64,000 nucleotides of DNA from Sulfitobacter undariae (GTDB lineage Bacteria; Pseudomonadota; Alphaproteobacteria; Rhodobacterales; Rhodobacteraceae), in NCBI RefSeq assembly GCF_014196805.1, contig NZ_JACIEI010000002.1:310001-374000 (forward strand). The letters are read 5' to 3'. The stretch's first letter is position 1, and each line of letters starts with the position of its first letter. The notes beneath the pieces were generated by a model that did not search any database, had not been told where the DNA came from, and worked only from the letters and a program-made list of their open reading frames with translations. Below, piece after piece: positions 51,851-61,250 of this stretch. The position numbers and the translations under genes were made by a program.

Positions 51851-53728
51851 ATGGGATTTTCAGGTATTGCGGATCGTGATGCAATCGAAGCAGAGAGCGC
51901 GTGGGAAGACCGCGATTTGCACAAAACGCTTTATGGCATGCTTTCAGCGACAACAGCCAAGTTTCCAAATAGAAAAGCCGTCAGCTACCAATTGTTGTCT
52001 GGCCCTACGGATTTCGCAGAAACACTCACATGGCAGCAGTTTCACGATAAATCCGTCCAAGCGGCGAACCTTTTTCGTGGCCTAGGTATTGGCCCCAAAG
52101 ATGTCGTGGCCTTCATTCTTCCCAACACCAATGAAACAGCGATCACGCTGATTGGTGGCGCAATTGCAGGTATTGTTAATCCGATCAACCCGTTGCTGGA
52201 GCCTGAGCAAATCGGTGCGATCCTGCGCGAGACAAATGCCACGGTGGTTGTCACCCTGCGCCCGTTCCCTAAGGCGGACATCGCTGACAAAGCCGCCGAG
52301 GCTGTAGCGCTTGCTCCGAATGTGAAGACGGTTCTGGAAGTGGATTTACACCGCTACCTGACGGGGCTGAAAAAGCTGATCGTACCTTTGGTTCGCCCGA
52401 AACGTAGCGCGCAAAACCATGCGACTTACATGAACTTTAACGCCGAAATGGACAAGCAGCCGAAAACTTTGCAGTTTGAAGACCCGCAAGAAGACCGCGT
52501 GGCCTTCTATTTCCACACGGGTGGCACGACGGGTATGCCCAAAGTGGCGCAGCATCTCTATTCTGGAGTTATCTACAACGGTTGGACGGCGAACCGCCTG
52601 CTCTACACTGAAAATGACGTTGCGATTTGCCCACTGCCATTGTTCCACGTGATGGCCTGCCACTCGGTCTTTATGGGCGTGCTGCATTCGGGCGCACATA
52701 TGATCTTGCCAACGCCGCAAGGGTATCGCGGTGAAGGCGTGTTTGATAATTTCTGGAAGCTCTGCGAACGCTGGAAAGTTACCTTTATTATCACAGTGCC
52801 GACCGCCATTTCGGCAATGATGCAGCGTCCTGTCAATGCAGACTTGTCCACAGTGAAAACGGCGTTTTCAGGTTCAGCACCGTTGCCGCAAGAACTGTTC
52901 AAGCGGTTTGAAAAAGCCACTGGCATCACCATCGTTGAGGGCTATGGCCTGACCGAAGCGACGGTTCTGGTGTCATGTAACCCAGTTGATGGCCTGCGCA
53001 AAGTCGGCTCCATCGGGGTTGAATTCCCATATACCAAGGTACGCATCATCAAAGGCACGCCTGACGGACCGATTGACGCAGGCGTTGACGAGATCGGCGA
53101 AATCTGCGTCTCGAACCCCGGTGTTTTTGCGGGCAATACCTATACAGAAGCCGCGAAAAACAAAGACCTCTACTATGACACCAAATTCTTGCGCACAGGT
53201 GATCTGGGCCGCAAGGACGAGGATGGCTATATCTGGATCACGGGCCGCGCAAAAGATTTGATCATTCGCGGCGGTCACAACATCGACCCTGCCGAGATCG
53301 AAGAAGCCCTGTTGGGCCATGAGGCTGTCGCCTTCGCGGGGGCCATTGGCCAACCTGATGCCCATGCCGGCGAAGTGCCTTGCGCCTTTGTTGAGCTGGT
53401 AGGCGGTGCCACGGTGACCGAAGAAGAGCTGTTGGCATTTGCTAAAAAGCACGTGCACGAAAAAGCTGCGCATCCAAAGCACATGACCATCATGAGCGAG
53501 CTGCCCAAGACCGCAGTGGGTAAAATCTTTAAACCCGATCTGCGGCGCATGGCGATCACCCGTGTCTTTGACGGGGCATTGGAAAAAGCGGGCGTAGCTG
53601 CGCGTGTGGATCATGTGATTGATGATAAAAAGCGGGGTCTTGTTGCGATGATCGCAATGAATGGCGCGGATCAAACTGCGGTTGGCGCAGTGCTGGGCGA
53701 CTTCATCAACCAATGGGACGCTGTGTGA
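51851..53728 (+). CDS. Acyl-CoA synthetase (AMP-forming)
   Basis: 625 aa. AMP-binding P-loop HTGGTTGMPKVAQHL, motif GYGLTEATVLV, hinge RTGDLGRKDEDGYIWITGRA followed by KDLIIRGGHNIDP, and the adenylation lysine in PKTAVGKIFKPDLRR. It activates a carboxylic acid to its CoA thioester through an acyl-AMP. Length and C-terminal extension after the lysine suggest the FadD3/bile or medium-chain branch; substrate unknown. GGGAGG precedes the ATG. The stop overlaps the hydrolase start by 4 bp. Confidence 0.9.
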   Translation: MGFSGIADRDAIEAESAWEDRDLHKTLYGMLSATTAKFPNRKAVSYQLLSGPTDFAETLTWQQFHDKSVQAANLFRGLGIGPKDVVAFILPNTNETAITLIGGAIAGIVNPINPLLEPEQIGAILRETNATVVVTLRPFPKADIADKAAEAVALAPNVKTVLEVDLHRYLTGLKKLIVPLVRPKRSAQNHATYMNFNAEMDKQPKTLQFEDPQEDRVAFYFHTGGTTGMPKVAQHLYSGVIYNGWTANRLLYTENDVAICPLPLFHVMACHSVFMGVLHSGAHMILPTPQGYRGEGVFDNFWKLCERWKVTFIITVPTAISAMMQRPVNADLSTVKTAFSGSAPLPQELFKRFEKATGITIVEGYGLTEATVLVSCNPVDGLRKVGSIGVEFPYTKVRIIKGTPDGPIDAGVDEIGEICVSNPGVFAGNTYTEAAKNKDLYYDTKFLRTGDLGRKDEDGYIWITGRAKDLIIRGGHNIDPAEIEEALLGHEAVAFAGAIGQPDAHAGEVPCAFVELVGGATVTEEELLAFAKKHVHEKAAHPKHMTIMSELPKTAVGKIFKPDLRRMAITRVFDGALEKAGVAARVDHVIDDKKRGLVAMIAMNGADQTAVGAVLGDFINQWDAV

Positions 53729-54648
53729 GCGTGACAGACTATAGCCTGCTCCTCGATGACGAGGTGCGGGCCTATATCGCGCGGGGGGCAGAGTTCTATC
53801 CCCCCGATGCGGTCAATTTGACGATCATTCAACAGCGTGCAGTCTATGACGATATGTGCGCCGCCTTTCATGCGGGTCGCCCTGAGGGCGTACAAACATG
53901 GGATGAACCCTATGGCGGCGTGCCGTGTCGTCGCTATGAGGTTGGCCCATCGGATGTAACGCTGATCTATTACCACGGCGGCGGGTTTGTCGTTGGGGGC
54001 TTGCACAGCCATGATGACGTCTGTGCAGAGCTATGTGCGCGGACAGGGGCGCGGGTGATCTCGGTTGATTACGGGCTGGCGCCTGAAACGGTGTTTCCTG
54101 CCTGCTACAACGATGCAAAATCAGCCTTTGATGCCATATCCCAAACCTACACAGGTAAAATCCTGATGGCGGGAGACAGTGCGGGCGGCAATCTGGCGGC
54201 TGCGGTGACCCATCATGCACGTGACCGCATTGCTGGCGTGGTGCTGATCTATCCGGGGTTGGGCGGGGATCCCACACGTGGCAGCTATATCACTCACGCA
54301 AATGCGCCCGAGTTGAACACACGCGATATGGAATTTTATAAAACCGTGCGAACAGGCGGGGCCGTGCCACCGGTGGGTGATGCGCGGTTTGCGCCTCTGC
54401 ACGATACGAATTTCTGGGGCCTGCCGCCCACGGTGATCGTAACTGCGCAATGTGATCCATTGTCCAGTGACGGCGAAACCTACCGCGACGCGATCACTGC
54501 GGCGGGCGGCCAAGCTGTCTGGTTTGAAGAGGCAGGTCTGGTGCACGGCTGTTTGCGCGCCCGCACCATGAGCAAGCGCGGGGCGGCGTTTTTTGACCGT
54601 GTGGCAGATGCGGCCAGCGCATTGTCGCGGGGCGACTGGCCGTATTAG
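53725..54648 (+). CDS. Alpha/beta hydrolase (hormone-sensitive lipase family)
   Basis: 307 aa from GTG 53725, giving a GTGA overlap with the synthetase stop; GTG 53731 is an alternative, and ATG 53713 would lie further inside the upstream gene. Oxyanion motif YYHGGGFVVGG, nucleophile Ser in MAGDSAGGN, acid in TAQCDPLSSDGE, His in EAGLVHGC. HSL-type esterases cleave short- or medium-chain esters. Tight coupling suggests it releases the acid that the acyl-CoA synthetase then activates. Confidence 0.86.
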   Translation: MSVTDYSLLLDDEVRAYIARGAEFYPPDAVNLTIIQQRAVYDDMCAAFHAGRPEGVQTWDEPYGGVPCRRYEVGPSDVTLIYYHGGGFVVGGLHSHDDVCAELCARTGARVISVDYGLAPETVFPACYNDAKSAFDAISQTYTGKILMAGDSAGGNLAAAVTHHARDRIAGVVLIYPGLGGDPTRGSYITHANAPELNTRDMEFYKTVRTGGAVPPVGDARFAPLHDTNFWGLPPTVIVTAQCDPLSSDGETYRDAITAAGGQAVWFEEAGLVHGCLRARTMSKRGAAFFDRVADAASALSRGDWPY

Positions 54649-54651
54649 GCC

Positions 54652-55488
54652 CTAGCGCAGGAAACTGCCCGCTTTCATCGTGTCAGGCACGGGGGCGCCC
54701 AGACGGCTCAGGATGGTTGGCGCAAGTTGGAGTTGGTCAATAACCTGATCGGCCTCTGGGCCTTCTGCGTCACCAAAGTAATATAACGCTGCCTCTTGCT
54801 GTAACGGATCGCGTCCGCCGTGGTGCCCACGTGCGTCTTGGCCGTGATCTGCCGTAACAATCACCTCATAGCCCGCTGCGCGCCATTTCGGGATGAAAGG
54901 GGCCAGCATTTCGTCCATGACGAAACAGGCATGATCCATTTCCTGACAGTCGTGGAAAAACCGATGGCCCATACTGTCGAGTGTGCAGGTGTGCAGCATA
55001 CCATAGTTAAGGCCAAAACGCATGCACATGTTGGACAGTGTCGCAAAGAGATCAACGTCAGAGGGGGTCATCTGGTTGGCCGCGCCATAGCCTGTCATCG
55101 TGTGGAAACGGCCATGGTTGATGGTGCTGCTGTCGGGTTCGTCATATTCGATGTCACGCACGTAATCGAAGGGATGGCGATTAAAAAACTCGGACCAGAA
55201 GCTGTGAGCGACGGCCCCGGTAATGCCGCCGCCTTTGCGCACTTGGGCAAAGACATCTGGCTGGCTGAGGCGGAACACATTGCCGTTGCCCGTACAGCCA
55301 TGCACCGCAGGGGCCACACCTGTATGGATAGACGCGTAACAAGACGCCGAGATCGACGGCAAAACCGAACGCATTTTCCAGACCCGCGCATCGCCGCTGT
55401 CCACCCAACCCTCCAGATTGCCAAAAAGACGCCGCCAATTCCGGTAGGGAACACCGTCTAGGATGATCAAAAGAAGTTTCTTATCCAT
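54652..55488 (-). CDS. Alkaline-phosphatase-superfamily protein (nucleotide pyrophosphatase-like)
   Basis: 278 aa from ATG 55488 (MDKKLLLIILDGVPYRNW); an ATG at 55560 would add 24 residues without a clear site. The first metal-site Asp is in LIILDGVP; the nucleophile region is probably SISASCYASIHTGVAP; later metal ligands lie in DSMGHRFFHD and TADHGQDARGHHGG. No signal peptide. Members hydrolyse phosphodiesters or phosphomonoesters. Convergent with the hydrolase, only 3 bp apart. Confidence 0.82.
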   Translation of the reverse strand: MDKKLLLIILDGVPYRNWRRLFGNLEGWVDSGDARVWKMRSVLPSISASCYASIHTGVAPAVHGCTGNGNVFRLSQPDVFAQVRKGGGITGAVAHSFWSEFFNRHPFDYVRDIEYDEPDSSTINHGRFHTMTGYGAANQMTPSDVDLFATLSNMCMRFGLNYGMLHTCTLDSMGHRFFHDCQEMDHACFVMDEMLAPFIPKWRAAGYEVIVTADHGQDARGHHGGRDPLQQEAALYYFGDAEGPEADQVIDQLQLAPTILSRLGAPVPDTMKAGSFLR

Positions 55489-55629
55489 GTTTCTACCCGT
55501 CCTATCGTTTGGGCGTACACAACGGCAAACAGTGCTGTAGCGCAAGGGTAAGCACACCAAATTGTGAGGCCCCTTTTCCAGAGATTTGAGATAGCAGGCA
55601 GGCTGGACCGCATCGGCAGGAGAGTTTCA

Positions 55630-56112
55630 ATGGCAGCCAAAGGTAACAAACGCAAACAACAACAGGCCCTCAAACAGGCTGACACGTCCAAGGCAGCCAT
55701 GACGCGGCGTAGGCTGTTGACATGGGGCGGCGCGGCGGTGGTCGGTGCAGCAGTGCTTGGTGCAGGCGGTATTTGGGCTGTTGGGTCATTTAACCGTTCA
55801 CTTGAGGAACATGACCTGAGCCGCATCGGGCAGGGGCAACCAACCGTGGTTCAGATCCACGATCCGCAATGCCCGCTGTGCACTGCGCTACAGCGCGAGA
55901 CACGCAAGGCGCTGGCACGGATGGAAGGCACGCCGCCAGTCTATCTGATTGCTGATGTGACACGGACCGAGGGCGCTGTGTTTGCACAACGGCACAACGT
56001 TCAGCATGTGACTTTGATGTTGTTTGATGGTCAAGGCAACCGTGTCGAAACGCTGACTGGTCCCCGTAAGCGGGATGAATTGACTGAGGTTTTTGCACGC
56101 CATACGCGATAG
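55630..56112 (+). CDS. Membrane-anchored thioredoxin-fold protein with a CPLC motif
   Basis: 160 aa from ATG 55630, with AGGAGAG upstream. A basic cytoplasmic N-terminus (KGNKRKQQQALKQ, TRRRLL) precedes one membrane helix (about 31-52), then a periplasmic thioredoxin-like domain with redox-type Cys81 and Cys84 (DPQCPLCTALQRE) and VTLMLFDGQGNRVETL. CPLC differs from thioredoxin CGPC and is closer to low-potential or metallochaperone variants. Partner unknown. Confidence 0.75.
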   Translation: MAAKGNKRKQQQALKQADTSKAAMTRRRLLTWGGAAVVGAAVLGAGGIWAVGSFNRSLEEHDLSRIGQGQPTVVQIHDPQCPLCTALQRETRKALARMEGTPPVYLIADVTRTEGAVFAQRHNVQHVTLMLFDGQGNRVETLTGPRKRDELTEVFARHTR

Positions 56113-56118
56113 GGTGGT

Positions 56119-56146
56119 GCAGGCAAGGGGATGAAACCTTGCCTGC
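56119..56146. terminator. Hairpin between convergent thioredoxin-fold and peptide-importer genes
   Basis: GCAGGCAAGG / CCTTGCCTGC, perfect 10-bp stem with an 8-base loop, in the 44-bp gap between stops at 56112 and 56157. Weak U-runs on both sides, so likely bidirectional but moderate. Confidence 0.65.
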
Positions 56147-56156
56147 GGCCATTTGT

Positions 56157-57794
56157 TTAGTTGCCCGCAGCTTCCATCTTGCGGGTGGCAATTGTCTCTT
56201 CGAGCCAGCCAATCCGCATTTCGGGAACCGAGCTGAGCAGCAGGTCGGTATAATCGTCAAATGGCGGTGCCAGCACTTGGGATTTCGGGCCGTAGCGCAC
56301 GATTTTACCCTGAAACATCACCGCGATGCTGTCTGCAATGGCCTTTACGGTTGCCAGATCATGGGTGATGAACAAATAGGCTACGTCCTCGACCTTTTGC
56401 AGGCGCAACAGCAGCTTGAGGATGCCATCCGCCACCAGCGGATCAAGTGCACTTGTCACCTCGTCACAGATGATCAGCTTGGGCTTGGCGGCCAGCGCAC
56501 GGGCGATACAGACACGCTGTTTCTGCCCGCCTGACAATTCGGCAGGATAGCGATCTTGGAAGCCTTCGCCCAACTCGATCTCATCCAGCAGTTGTTGGAT
56601 ACGTTTCTGTTTTTCCTTGCCCTTGAGGCCAAAGTAGAACTCCAATGGCCGCCCGATGATAGTGCCAACGGTCTGGCGCGGATTCATCGCAGTGTCGGCC
56701 ATCTGATAGATCATTTGCAATTCGCGCAGATCGTCCAGAGGGCGTGTTGCCAGATCAGGCGTCAGGGTGCGGCCATCAAAGGTCAATGTCCCCTCGGATG
56801 GGGGCAAAAGGCCGGTGATGACCCGCGCCAGCGTGGACTTTCCCGACCCGCTTTCGCCCACAACGGCCAATGTTTGGCCTGCGTGCAATTCCACGTCGAT
56901 GTCTTTGAGGACATCAAAGTTGGTCCCTGAATACCGCGCCGTGATGCCTTCCACCTTCAGGAGGGGCGTTTGGCCTGGTTCTTTTTCGACATGTTTGATC
57001 GAGCGCACAGAAACCAATGCTTGGGTGTATTCTTCTTTCGGGGCATTGATGATTTGATCAACGCTGCCGTATTCCACCATCGCGCCTTGCTGTAGCACCA
57101 TGATGTGATCGCTCACTTGCGCCACAACCGCCAGATCATGGGTGATATACAGTGCAGCAACACCTGTATCTCGGATCGCCGTTTTGATCGCTTTGAGCAC
57201 GTCAATCTGGGTGGTCACATCCAACGCGGTTGTAGGCTCGTCAAAAACGACAAGGTCGGGCTGGGGGCAGAGCGCCAGCGCGGTCATGCAGCGTTGTAGC
57301 TGGCCGCCTGACACCTGATGCGGATAACGCGACCCGATGTTTTCAGGATCGGGCAGGCCCAACTTCTCAAACAGGCCAACAGCGCGTTCTTCGGCTTCTT
57401 TCTTGGTGAATTTGCCGTGGCTGATTGCAGCTTCGGTCACTTGCTCCATGATCCGCTTGGCAGGGTTAAAGGAGGCTGCCGCGGATTGTGAAACATAGGT
57501 CACTTCGCCGCCGCGCAAACTGCGTTTGTCAGCCATGCGCGATTTCAGAATGTCGCGCCCGTTCAGCCAGACTTCTCCGCCTGTCAGCTCTACTCCGCCG
57601 CGTCCATAGGACAAAGCAGCAAGGCCGATGGTTGATTTCCCCGCACCAGATTCCCCGATAAGGCCCAGTACCTTACCGGCTTCCAGATCAAAATCGACGC
57701 CATGTACAATTTCAATATCGCGGGATTTTTCACCCGGTGGATAGATCGTCGCGCCTATTTTCAGGCCGCGTACTTTGAGCAGTGGTTCAGTCAT
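56157..57794 (-). CDS. Dipeptide/oligopeptide-type ABC transporter, fused DppD-DppF ATPases
   Basis: 545 aa with two complete ABC domains. First cassette: Walker A GESGAGKSTIG near 40, signature VSGGQLQRCMTAL, Walker B LVVFDEPTTALD. Second, from about 280: Walker A GESGSGKSTLA, signature LSGGQKQRVCIARAL, Walker B LIICDEVTSALD. The usual C-terminal Fe-S loop cysteines of DppD/DppF are not evident. Last gene of a four-gene operon on the minus strand. Confidence 0.92.
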   Translation of the reverse strand: MTEPLLKVRGLKIGATIYPPGEKSRDIEIVHGVDFDLEAGKVLGLIGESGAGKSTIGLAALSYGRGGVELTGGEVWLNGRDILKSRMADKRSLRGGEVTYVSQSAAASFNPAKRIMEQVTEAAISHGKFTKKEAEERAVGLFEKLGLPDPENIGSRYPHQVSGGQLQRCMTALALCPQPDLVVFDEPTTALDVTTQIDVLKAIKTAIRDTGVAALYITHDLAVVAQVSDHIMVLQQGAMVEYGSVDQIINAPKEEYTQALVSVRSIKHVEKEPGQTPLLKVEGITARYSGTNFDVLKDIDVELHAGQTLAVVGESGSGKSTLARVITGLLPPSEGTLTFDGRTLTPDLATRPLDDLRELQMIYQMADTAMNPRQTVGTIIGRPLEFYFGLKGKEKQKRIQQLLDEIELGEGFQDRYPAELSGGQKQRVCIARALAAKPKLIICDEVTSALDPLVADGILKLLLRLQKVEDVAYLFITHDLATVKAIADSIAVMFQGKIVRYGPKSQVLAPPFDDYTDLLLSSVPEMRIGWLEETIATRKMEAAGN

Positions 57795-58606
57795 CCCCGA
57801 CCGCCTTTCAGTGATGTGGTGCGGCCTAAAATCCAGTCAGCCACAAGGTTGATGGAGATACACAAAGTTGCGATTGCATAGGCTGGATAAAGCGCCGCTT
57901 GAATGCCGTAATTTATGCCCTCTTTGTTTTCTTTCACGATGCCACCCCAGTCGGCTTGTGGGGGTTGTACGCCCAAGCCGAGGAACGACAGGGTCGAGAC
58001 AAATAGAACCATAAAGATAAAGCGCAGGCCAACTTCGGCGACCAGTGGTGATAGCGCGTTTGGCAGTGTCTCGCGGAAGATGATCCAGCCGATTTTTTCG
58101 CCCCGCAGGCGGGCGGCTTCGACGTAATCCATCACGGTTATGTCTACGGCCACAGCGCGGGCAAGGCGGAACACACGGGTGCTGTCCAGCAAGCCCATCA
58201 ACAATATCAATGTGAGAATTGTTGTTGGCATGACCGAGAGAACCACAAGCGCGAAGATGAGCGAAGGGATCGACATAACAAGGTCAATAAAGCGGCTAAG
58301 GACCTGATCCACCCAACCACCCGATACAGCGGCAAAGAAGCCTAGCGTGGCCCCTGTGACAAAGCTAAGGACCGTGGCGGCGGTGGCGATGAAGATGGTT
58401 GTACGCCCGCCCCAGATCATACGTGACAGCAGGTCACGGCCAATGCTGTCAGTGCCGAGCAGGAACTCGGAGGAGGAGGGCTCCCAAACATCGCCCACCA
58501 CTTCGGCCATGCCGTAGGGCGCTATAAAGGGTGCAAAGATCGCGCAGAAGAAAAAGACAGAAGTGAAGAAGAGCCCAACAAGGGCGGCGGGAGGAATACG
58601 CATCAT
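57791..58606 (-). CDS. Dipeptide/oligopeptide-type ABC permease, DppC family
   Basis: 271 aa, six helices. Motifs FLLGTDSIGRDLLSRMIWGG near 50 and coupling EAARLRGEKIGWIIFRETLPN. Overlaps its neighbours by 4 bp on both sides. Confidence 0.92.
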   Translation of the reverse strand: MMRIPPAALVGLFFTSVFFFCAIFAPFIAPYGMAEVVGDVWEPSSSEFLLGTDSIGRDLLSRMIWGGRTTIFIATAATVLSFVTGATLGFFAAVSGGWVDQVLSRFIDLVMSIPSLIFALVVLSVMPTTILTLILLMGLLDSTRVFRLARAVAVDITVMDYVEAARLRGEKIGWIIFRETLPNALSPLVAEVGLRFIFMVLFVSTLSFLGLGVQPPQADWGGIVKENKEGINYGIQAALYPAYAIATLCISINLVADWILGRTTSLKGGRG

Positions 58607-59559
58607 TTGGGGTGCCTCAACCTTGGGTTCGTGATGATAGAGACAATATCAGCGACCAGATTCAGCCCGATATAGACCGCAGCGAAGATGAGACCCACGG
58701 CTTGCACCACTGGCACATCGCGTTTTGTCACATGATCGACCAGATATTGGCCCATGCCAGGGTAGGCAAAAACAACCTCAACCACGACAACACCAACCAC
58801 CAGATAGGCCATGTTGATCATCACAACGTTTACAATAGGGGCAACCGCATTTGGAAAAGCATGCGTGCGGATGATTTTGAGCATCCCCAAGCCTTTCAGT
58901 TCTGCGGTCTCAATGTAGGCGGATTGCATCACGTTCAGGATCGCCGCACGGGTCATCCGCATCATATGCGCAAGAACAACAAGGGTAAGTACAATCACAG
59001 GGATGGCAATCGCGTTTAACTTTTCAAGCAAGCTCATGGAGTCGTTCAGGATGGCGACAGAAGGGAACCAGCGCAGTTTGACCGCGAGCCAGTACATCAG
59101 GATGTAACCGAGCATGAATTCGGGGATCGAAATAGTGGTCAATGTCACCGCTGAGATCAGTTTGTCTGGCCATTTGTCTTTGTAGCGGACGGCCAACAGG
59201 CCGAGGAACAAGGCCAAAGGGACTGATACCACTGCAGCCCAAAAGGCGAGGAACATGGTGTTTTTCAAACGTCCGCCGATGCTTTCGGCGATGTCGCGGC
59301 CATTGGTGAGGGCGGTGCCAAGGTCACCTTGAAGCACGCCGCCCAGCCAGTTGAAATAACGGGCCACGGGTGGGTCATTCAGCCCCAGCTCTGCGCGCAA
59401 GTTTGCGAGGCTTTCGGGGGTGGCCCCTTGACCGAGAATTTGTTGCGCCACATCGCCGGGCAACATCGTGGTGCCTGCAAAGATAAGGACGGACGCGGCG
59501 AAGAGGAGCAGGATGCCCAGCGCGAGGCGCTGGGCAACCAGAGTTACAATGGGGTGCAT
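58603..59559 (-). CDS. Dipeptide/oligopeptide-type ABC permease, DppB family
   Basis: 318 aa from ATG 59559 (MHPIVTLVAQRLALGI); the longer ATG at 59595 would overlap the binding-protein gene by 29 bp. Six helices. DppB features: TTMLPGDVAQQILGQGATPE, ETAELKGLGMLKIIRTHAFPN coupling loop. Confidence 0.9.
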   Translation of the reverse strand: MHPIVTLVAQRLALGILLLFAASVLIFAGTTMLPGDVAQQILGQGATPESLANLRAELGLNDPPVARYFNWLGGVLQGDLGTALTNGRDIAESIGGRLKNTMFLAFWAAVVSVPLALFLGLLAVRYKDKWPDKLISAVTLTTISIPEFMLGYILMYWLAVKLRWFPSVAILNDSMSLLEKLNAIAIPVIVLTLVVLAHMMRMTRAAILNVMQSAYIETAELKGLGMLKIIRTHAFPNAVAPIVNVVMINMAYLVVGVVVVEVVFAYPGMGQYLVDHVTKRDVPVVQAVGLIFAAVYIGLNLVADIVSIITNPRLRHPK

Positions 59560-59566
59560 GATCCGA

Positions 59567-61171
59567 TCACGCCTTCCAAGTGTTCTTAAACGCATACCAG
59601 TTCATCAACGAAGCATTTGGATCGTCGTTATAACCTTGCACTTCGCTGGAGATTGCATCGACATAGTCGTTGAACATTGGCACAATCACCCCCCCTTCTT
59701 CGTTTATCATGCGACCCATTTTGGAATAGATTTCCTTGCGCTTTGCAGGGTCAAGCTCGGCACGGGCTTCTAGAAGCATCGCGTCGAAGTCATCGCGTTT
59801 CCAACGGGTGTCGTTCCAGTCTGCTGTAGAGAGGTAAGCGGTAGAGTACATTTGGTCCTGTACAGGTCGCCCGCTCCAATATGAGCAAGAGAACGGCTGA
59901 ACGTTCCAGACTTCGGACCAGTAGCCATCGTTTGGTTCACGTTTAATTTCCAGCGGAATGCCCGCAGCCTGACACGACTGCTGGTACAATGCTGCTGCAT
60001 CTACGGCACCGGGGAAGGCACCATCGGCGGTCCGCAGGATGATGGAGCTGCCGTCGTGACCTGATTTTTTGTAGTGTTCAGCGGCTTTTTCCAGATTGAA
60101 TTCGCGCTGCGGGATTGTGTCGTCAAACAGTGGATAGGCTGCGTTGACTGGCATGTCGTTGCCAATTGTGCCGTATCCTTGCAAGATTTTATCGACCATT
60201 TCCTGACGGTTAACCGCATATTTCAGGGCCAGACGCAGATCATTGTTGTCAAACGGTGTTGTGTCAACGTGGGCGATGAATACATAGTGGCCACGGCCTG
60301 CAATGTTACGTACTTGCAGATTTGGGGCGCGGTCCATCAATTTGGCGATCTTTGGTTCAACGCCATTGATGACATCCACCTGACCCGATTGCAGCGCAGC
60401 GGTGCGTGCCGTTGCATCGTTCAACACAATGATTTCGATGTTATCGTAATGGGCCACTTCTTCTTGTGTGCCGCCCCAATAATCATCGCGACGTTTGGCT
60501 GTGGTGCGCACACCCGGTTCGTCGGTTTCCAAGACGTATGCACCAGTGCCGATTGCAGCGTTCGGATTGTCAAAGCCGCCATCGGGTTGGATCATCAGGT
60601 GATAGTCAACCAGCAGATAGGGAAGGTCGGCATTGCCGATCTTCAGCGTGACTTCGAAAATGTCATCGCCATCGGTGCGCATGCTCTCGATGTTTCTCAT
60701 GATGCCCAAGGCACCGGATTTTGAATCTTCGTTCGAGTGGCGCTCCATCGTGCGCAGTGCGTCTTGAGCGGTTACAACTTGGCCGTTGGAGAATTTGATG
60801 CCTTCGCGGATTTTAAAGCGCCAGACTTTTGCGTCTGAGGAGCCTTCCCAGCTTTCTGCGACCAGCCCAGACAGTTCACCGTTTGGGAGTTGGCGCAGCA
60901 GCGGTTCTGCCCAGAGACGGCCGATTGCCAGCGGGACGTGAGACGCCCAGAGCGCGGGATCTTGTGTGCTTGTGCTTTCGCCGCCAGTCAGACCCATGCG
61001 GAAGGTGCCGCCGACAACAGGTTTGGCTTCTTCGGCTTGTGCCGTGCTGGACAGCATCGCGTTTGCAACGGCGGCTGTCACGCCCAAGGCAGCGGCGCGT
61101 GAAATGAACTCGCGACGCGTTAAGGCGCCGCTCGCAACTTGTGTGCTGAGCTTCGTCAGTTGTTCGTTCAT
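59567..61171 (-). CDS. Dipeptide/oligopeptide-type ABC transporter substrate-binding protein
   Basis: 534 aa. The N-terminus carries a twin-arginine-like LTRREFISRAAALGVTAAVA (18-37), then a cleavage region STAQAEEA. Family 5 solute-binding marks: EPLLRQLPNGELSGLVAESW, FKIREGIKFSNGQVVTAQD, RLALKYAVNRQEMVDKI. First gene of the importer operon. A TATATA-like -10 and an inverted repeat lie upstream. Ligand may be a peptide, opine or other nitrogen compound. Confidence 0.9.
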   Translation of the reverse strand: MNEQLTKLSTQVASGALTRREFISRAAALGVTAAVANAMLSSTAQAEEAKPVVGGTFRMGLTGGESTSTQDPALWASHVPLAIGRLWAEPLLRQLPNGELSGLVAESWEGSSDAKVWRFKIREGIKFSNGQVVTAQDALRTMERHSNEDSKSGALGIMRNIESMRTDGDDIFEVTLKIGNADLPYLLVDYHLMIQPDGGFDNPNAAIGTGAYVLETDEPGVRTTAKRRDDYWGGTQEEVAHYDNIEIIVLNDATARTAALQSGQVDVINGVEPKIAKLMDRAPNLQVRNIAGRGHYVFIAHVDTTPFDNNDLRLALKYAVNRQEMVDKILQGYGTIGNDMPVNAAYPLFDDTIPQREFNLEKAAEHYKKSGHDGSSIILRTADGAFPGAVDAAALYQQSCQAAGIPLEIKREPNDGYWSEVWNVQPFSCSYWSGRPVQDQMYSTAYLSTADWNDTRWKRDDFDAMLLEARAELDPAKRKEIYSKMGRMINEEGGVIVPMFNDYVDAISSEVQGYNDDPNASLMNWYAFKNTWKA

Positions 61172-61214
61172 GGTAAGGATCTCCCAGTTGGAAATGAGCG
61201 TCTATTGCGCTGCT

Positions 61215-61250
61215 TTATATATGTGATGCCTTAACGTTACGCATTTAAGG
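61215..61250 (-). promoter_or_regulatory. Putative promoter and operator of the peptide-importer operon
   Basis: On the minus strand a TATATAA-like -10 (near 61215-61222) lies just downstream of an inverted repeat CCTTAA-N10-TTAAGG (61229-61250), about 45-80 bp before the binding-protein ATG at 61171. The layout suggests a regulated promoter. Confidence 0.4.
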
